A stretch of 25,408 bases of DNA. Origin: G020348385 sp964580235. Lineage in GTDB: Bacteria > Acidobacteriota > Aminicenantia > Aminicenantales > Aminicenantaceae. Shown in pieces: positions 21,779-25,408 of the stretch; within the stretch, counting starts at the first letter, position 1, and the number at the start of each line of letters is the position of its first letter. The position numbers and the translations under genes are program-made. Below the pieces are notes generated by a model that saw nothing but the letters and a program-made list of their open reading frames with translations, was not told the origin of the DNA and ran no database searches. The stretch is from positions 1 to 25,408 of the forward strand of contig CAZOJY010000043.1 of assembly GCA_964580235.1 (NCBI GenBank), in the 5' to 3' direction.

Positions 21779-21800
21779 CAGGATATCCTTTCACTTAATT
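21769..21800 (+). repeat. Dispersed repeat end, copy 5
   Basis: Starts AATTCGGTGACAGGATATCC and ends TTTCACTTAATT. It matches the right end of the MITE-like element at 29 of 32 positions. It contains the stop codon of the upstream gene. Confidence 0.65.
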
Positions 21801-21936
21801 TTTAAAATATTCTAATCAATTCTTGTATATCCGAAGAGTGGACTTAAGTTATCTAAGCACACAGATACAGTATGCTCTCTATTCCAAACTCATCTTTTTT
21901 TGGAAGGGAAACGAATTCGCCGATGCCATATCAGAG

Positions 21937-22338
21937 TTAGGGCTTTTCCTTGCTGCCGCCAAGTCTCAGAGGCCAGGGCTTTTGGATGGCCAAAAACATC
22001 AGGGCCGACCCGAGAAGGGCAAAGTTCTTCAAGAAATTGACCATCTCGGCCGCTTTCATTGCCTCCCCAACCGCCCAAAAGTTGTGCATCATGAATGTGA
22101 CCGGGACAAAAAACAAAACCAGCGCTGCCACTCCGATCTCCGGGAATTTTCCCAACAGAATGGTGAACCCACCAATCAAAAGCAAAACACCCGCCCCGAT
22201 CACGGCGAACTGCGGCATGGGCACGCCCTTGAACTTTGCGTATTCGGTCATCTGTCCGAGTTTGATGAAATGATTCAGCCCGTTGTAGATATAGTAGGCT
22301 CCGACGATTAATCTGCCGATAAAAAAAGCGATGTTCAT
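21937..22338 (-). CDS. DoxX family membrane protein
   Basis: A 133-residue protein with four predicted helices. Family segments are the N-terminal IGRLIVGAYYIYNGLNHFIKL, in which the GxxHF-type motif is typical of DoxX proteins, then PMPQFAVIGAGVLLLIGGF, LVLFFVPVTFMMHNFW and FLKNFALLGSALMFLA. DoxX-like proteins are inner-membrane proteins linked in various bacteria to quinone or thiosulfate oxidation and redox stress; the role here cannot be told. The ATG at 22338 is preferred because GAGGAGG lies eight bases upstream; a longer frame would start inside that ribosome site. It stands alone, convergent with the repeat-tail operon. Confidence 0.85.
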   Translation of the reverse strand: MNIAFFIGRLIVGAYYIYNGLNHFIKLGQMTEYAKFKGVPMPQFAVIGAGVLLLIGGFTILLGKFPEIGVAALVLFFVPVTFMMHNFWAVGEAMKAAEMVNFLKNFALLGSALMFLAIQKPWPLRLGGSKEKP

Positions 22339-22452
22339 TGTCCATCCCTCCTCAAGCAAATTTTCCTCGTTGTGTCCACCTTATCACGAGCCAAAGAGAA
22401 AGGTCAATTGGACTTTTGGGAAAGCCTTTCGTAATTCATAATATGATTTCAG

Positions 22453-23303
22453 GTGAAGTTGCAGGATAGGAGGGATTCATTTGGCCGGACTTTCGAAGAG
22501 ATCGTTTACTGCATGGAAACCGCTGGTTTGAATCTGGCTGTCCTGCATGCCAAAGATCCCTTTGGCCGTCTGTTCTGGAAATCGAACAACCACATAGCCA
22601 AAAACATAGATGCCTCCGCCCCGAATGCCTCCCTCGAAACCGCCATTTCCACCTTCAAACAAAAGGGCATCTGGACCGCCGCCAAACTGGATGTGTTCCA
22701 GGACAGCCTTCTTGTCACCAACAATCCTGAAATGGGAGTCATGGATTCGGAAACCGGCAAACTCTGGGCAGACCACAAAGGCCTTCATTGGGCCAATCCC
22801 TATGACATAAGGGTATGGGATTACACGATTGCGCTCTCTCAGGAACTCATTGCATTGGGAGTCGATGAAATCCAATTCGATTACGTCCGGTTTCCGAGCG
22901 ACGGCGACATGTCCACCATCGAATATCCGATCGTCATCGATGGGATAACCAAGGAAGAATGTATCGGCAAATTTCTCGCTTATGCCAACTCCAAACTGAA
23001 AGCGACCGGCGTCACCATTTCTGTCGACGTTTTTGGTATGACAGCCTGGAAGAAATGAAAAAACGAACGGACAAAGAAATCCGTCCCTGGATCCAGGGAT
23101 TCTGGTACACGCCTAAGGAGATCGATGCCCAGTTCCGAGGCGTGACGGATTGCGACATCCAAGACTGGACGGTGTGGCATCCCTCAGGACGATATGCCGA
23201 GACTTTCGATGCCTTCGCTGCCGGGGCAGACAAAAATCATCAACCACACATGCTACAGGCAAGGATATTCCATCCTCTCCCTGGACAATTCGGTCGCCGA
23301 TGA
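22453..23303 (+). pseudogene. Decayed DUF4015 (putative glycoside hydrolase) gene
   Basis: The first frame (22453-23058) contains typical DUF4015 pieces: TAGLNLAVLHAKDPFGRLFW, KGIWTAAKLDVFQDSLL, GVDEIQFDYVRFPSDG and ISVDVFGMTAW, then stops. The family C-terminal piece follows at once in another frame (from about 23055 to 23303): EIRPWIQGFWYTPKEIDAQF, then DIQDWTVWHPSGRY. The central segment between them, normally carrying the ISPMxYPSHY-type motif, is missing, so an internal deletion plus frame change is the best reading. The N-terminus also lacks the usual signal peptide and first strand. A strong AGGAGG at 22470-22475 has no sensible start codon in this frame, suggesting the original start was lost too. 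Confidence 0.65.
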
Positions 23304-23651
23304 AAAACACAAATACACCACGATATCAGGGGTTGTTTCCTCCCTGGATGAAAGCATTATCGACCGGATCTTGACCAAACGAAGCTGTCCCTTCACCCTC
23401 TGGACCAGCCGCCGCGCAAAACTCATGCGCATCACGAATCTAATCATCCAGGACCTCGGCATTGATCCCTCCGGAAAGACTGGAACTCTACCTGAGCCAC
23501 GACGAAGAATCCCAACCCATTTGACAGTTTCCCTTATTCCTTGATATTCTTTTCGCGCAACGTTAAGGGAAATAATGACAAGGCTGGCAAGTGTAGGGCT
23601 TGGCTCCTGGCTGAGCCTGTGAGAGAGGAGTGGGAAACGTTCGAGGTGTGA
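23221..23651 (+). pseudogene. Frameshifted gene of unknown family
   Basis: A protein-like reading crosses three frames: TCYRQGYSILSLDNSVADE and on to ITNLIIQDLGIDPSG (frame of 23221, to about 23470), then ERLELYLSHDEES (23474-23512), then NPFDSFPYSLIFFSRNVKG to the stop at 23649. The sharp, well-composed segments on both sides of each shift suggest a once-intact gene damaged by two small indels, or several sequence errors. Its start overlaps the end of the DUF4015 remnant. I do not recognise the family. It is convergent with the radical SAM gene, whose stop lies four bases away. Confidence 0.4.
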
Positions 23652-23654
23652 ATT

Positions 23655-24718
23655 CTATTTGATTGATTTCCAGAATTTCTCTCTTTCGCGAATCTTTATT
23701 TTTTGAATTTCGCACACAAAGGGAGGAATTTCCCCGATGGGATTCCCCGTGAAAGCGGCCGAAACAGGACAAACGGTGCAGTTCTCCAGGTTCGAACAGA
23801 ACAGGCATTTCCTGTGAGGCGTTTCGAAATGGTCCATGGACAGCCTGGCGTAATTTGAGGATATTCGAGGAAAAACCTTTTTGTGATTTTTGGCAAACGA
23901 ATCCAGGCTGCCGAAGAAATAATCCCTGTATTCCGGCCGTCTTTCCTTCCCCCTGAAATAATCGGCGAACAGATCACATCCCCACACATGCTCTTCTGAT
24001 GTGACGGCCACCCGATCCTGCCCTCCCGCGCAATAAAAAAATCCTTCCTCATCCTCTTTCTGGAAGCTTATGACCGGAATCTCCTCCGATTTTCGATAAT
24101 GGATAAAAAGAGCTTCTCTCAGTTTTTTTATTTCTTTTTCCAACCGGCCCAGCGACTGTCGATTCCATGGCTTGAGAAGGGAAAGAGACAGATTGATGTT
24201 TTTCACACCCAGGCCCATTATGAATGCCATGGATTCCGCCAAGTATTCGACTGTCTCAGGCATAAAAACGCTGTTTATTTCTAACCGGATATCCGGGTGT
24301 CCCAGGATTGTTTTAATATTCGATACGGCCTCATCGAAATTTCCTTTTTTTCTCTGGATATCCTGGGCGAGGCCGTCGAAGCTGAATACGACCGAAAATC
24401 TGTGCGAATCTAAAGTCTGGATAACCTCATCTGTAATCGAACTGCCGTTTGTGGTGAGGGAATATTGGGCTGCTTTTCCGGATTCCTTATTTTTTTGGTC
24501 AAGGAAAGATACGGCCTGCTCTATCAGGTCAAAGCAGAGGAGCGGTTCTCCCCCATAAAAATTTAGAAAATAGCGGTCCGTCAGATAGGGCAAAAAAAAA
24601 CCAGGGCCTTCTCGACGGTGGCGAATGTCATGCGGGCAGGGCTTTTTTGCTTGTAGCAGTACCTGCAGTCAAAATCGCAGTCCTCCGTGACAACCAGGGT
24701 GAGGCTCTGGATGTTCAT
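23655..24718 (-). pseudogene. Second radical SAM/SPASM gene, broken at a nine-base A/T run
   Basis: From ATG 24718 the frame reads MNIQSLTLVVTEDCDFDCRY and on through KALVFF, with the cluster motif Cys14-x3-Cys18-x2-Cys21. It then stops at 24581 after passing nine T (24600-24592). The next frame continues without loss as LPYLTDRYFLNFYGGEPLL, through SLTTNGSS and FDGLAQD, to a SPASM-like end (CAGGQDRVAV, VWGCDLFADYF, CLFCSNLENCTVCP, PFVCEIQ) and a stop at 23655. One added T restores a 354-residue enzyme. It may be a real frameshift, a phase-variable or slippage-corrected gene, or an assembly error. It lies 61 bases behind a 68-residue small-protein gene that could encode its substrate. AGGGA precedes the ATG. 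Confidence 0.8.
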
Positions 24719-24779
24719 CTTTCCCTAAAGAAGGAGATTGATTGAGACAGAACTAAGATGTATTTGGGATGATGTTTGT

Positions 24780-24986
24780 CTATATTTTGATAACTCTTTT
24801 ACCACCTGGACAATTGAGTCCTCTTCCTGGCTGCGCTTTTCCCTGGAACGTGCGCGACAGATAGCTTATGGCGCCGCTTGCGTTGTCCTTCAAATCCCCT
24901 TCGGGCATAGTTTTTACAGCCGCCTTTAATTGGCTCAAACACTTTTTGACGTTTGGGGTCACCCGGATCGTCTTGCTTCTTGCCAT
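24780..24986 (-). CDS. 68-residue small protein, candidate precursor peptide
   Basis: A basic 68-residue protein starting one base behind the stop of the upstream TPR gene, with GGAG six bases before its ATG. The first part (about 11-48: NVKKCLSQLKAAVKTMPEGD and onward to SYLSRTFQG) should be helical. The end, after Gly49, is Gly/Pro-rich with one Cys (KAQPGRGLNCPGGKRVIKI; Cys59, the other Cys is 16). There is no signal peptide. A helical leader followed by a Gly/Cys-containing tail next to a SPASM radical SAM gene is the usual look of a modified-peptide precursor, but no known precursor family is recognised and the assignment is inferred from context. It could equally be a small regulatory protein. 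Confidence 0.55.
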   Translation of the reverse strand: MARSKTIRVTPNVKKCLSQLKAAVKTMPEGDLKDNASGAISYLSRTFQGKAQPGRGLNCPGGKRVIKI

Positions 24987-24987
24987 A

Positions 24988-25408
24988 TTATTCTCCTTTT
25001 ATGATCTTTAAAAATTTTTCTTCGTTCCGCACTTCGTTGTAATTTCTATCTCTATCTAACAATTTTAGATTTATAAACCTTTCTTTCATTGAATGCTCAT
25101 TGCTAAAAAAAGATTCAAGATGTTCATAGCCTAAATCTTTATTTCGCAGGCCAAAATATACAGAAGCTAGTTTTAATTCATCTTTGTACAATCTATATTC
25201 CTCGGGCTTTAACGTCTCAATTTTATGGACCAATCCTAAGGCTTCCTCTGCTTCCCCCTTTTGAGCGGCTATCATCCCCAAGAAAAAAAGAGAGTGAATC
25301 TTAAAATCCAATGGGAGATCGAATTGAAGAAAAATCTCCCTCCTGTTTTCCCTGTCCACTGCGTCACACTCAATTTTTACCCGCATCACTTTAGTGAACT
25401 GCAACAAC
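24988..25408 (-). CDS. TPR-repeat protein, C-terminal part (cut by right edge)
   Basis: The open frame continues to the window edge, so the 139 or so visible residues are probably the end of a longer protein. One TPR-like unit is clear (HSLFFLGMIAAQKGEAEEAL), followed by another helical pair (YKDELKLASVYFGLRNKDLGYEHLESFF). The final part (FINLKLLDRDRNYNEVRNEEKFLKII) resembles the common end of large TPR proteins fused to signalling or TolB-like domains, in which a last helix reads 'dp.f..lR..p.F..ii'. What lies before it cannot be seen. Its end carries the ribosome site of the 68-residue gene, so the two are coupled. Confidence 0.6.
   Translation of the reverse strand, partial: LLQFTKVMRVKIECDAVDRENRREIFLQFDLPLDFKIHSLFFLGMIAAQKGEAEEALGLVHKIETLKPEEYRLYKDELKLASVYFGLRNKDLGYEHLESFFSNEHSMKERFINLKLLDRDRNYNEVRNEEKFLKIIKGE

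Overview
This 25.4 kb chromosomal stretch is fairly gene-dense. The gene types suggest an anaerobic or fermentative bacterium of the Acidobacteriota/Candidatus Aminicenantes kind: exported S9 peptidase, DUF885 protein, exported PIG-L deacetylase, DUF2911 protein, Asp-box (BNR/VPS10-like) propeller, YncE-phosphoesterase fusion, SatD regulator and SPASM radical SAM enzymes. The taxon is inferred from gene content only; there is no rRNA or marker gene here. No tRNA, rRNA, CRISPR array or transposase gene was seen.

Layout. (1) 1-4872, minus strand: a probable operon of DUF2911 protein, exported PIG-L deacetylase, a 48-residue single-helix membrane protein and bshC (bacillithiol synthesis, cut by the left edge). 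(2) 5180-6829 minus: DUF885 lipoprotein. (3) 7140-14234 plus: S9 peptidase, YncE/phosphoesterase lipoprotein, then an NSS amino-acid transporter with its 31-residue MetS-like small subunit. (4) 14414-16705 minus: large exported Asp-box propeller protein. (5) 16871-17755 plus: satD-like regulator with palindromic operators, followed by a collapsed DUF3307 gene. (6) 17761-21778 plus: a three-gene, translationally coupled operon that is the highlight of the window. It encodes a membrane protein whose cytoplasmic C-terminus ends in nine four-residue Ala-Cys-His-type repeats, a radical SAM/SPASM enzyme with a PqqD-like recognition domain, and a four-helix membrane protein of unknown function. (7) 21937-22338 minus: DoxX-like protein. 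(8) 22453-23651 plus: decayed genes (DUF4015 glycosidase-like and an unrecognised one). (9) 23655-25408 minus: a second possible peptide-modification locus, with a TPR protein end, a 68-residue small protein and a second radical SAM/SPASM gene broken by one base at a run of nine A/T.

How the parts may work together. The first radical SAM gene starts inside the stop codon of the repeat-tail gene, and the third gene starts inside the stop codon of the radical SAM gene, so the three products are probably made together. The predicted topology puts the Cys/His repeat tail in the cytoplasm, where the enzyme is. The simplest reading is post-translational modification of a membrane-anchored repeat tail (a RiPP-like system without a small free precursor). 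The operon lies directly behind satD and a satD-type operator.

A dispersed repeat with core GGGACAGGATAT is present at five places. Every copy lies directly behind a stop codon and points the same way relative to the upstream gene, and two copies face each other as a MITE-like unit of about 160 bp.
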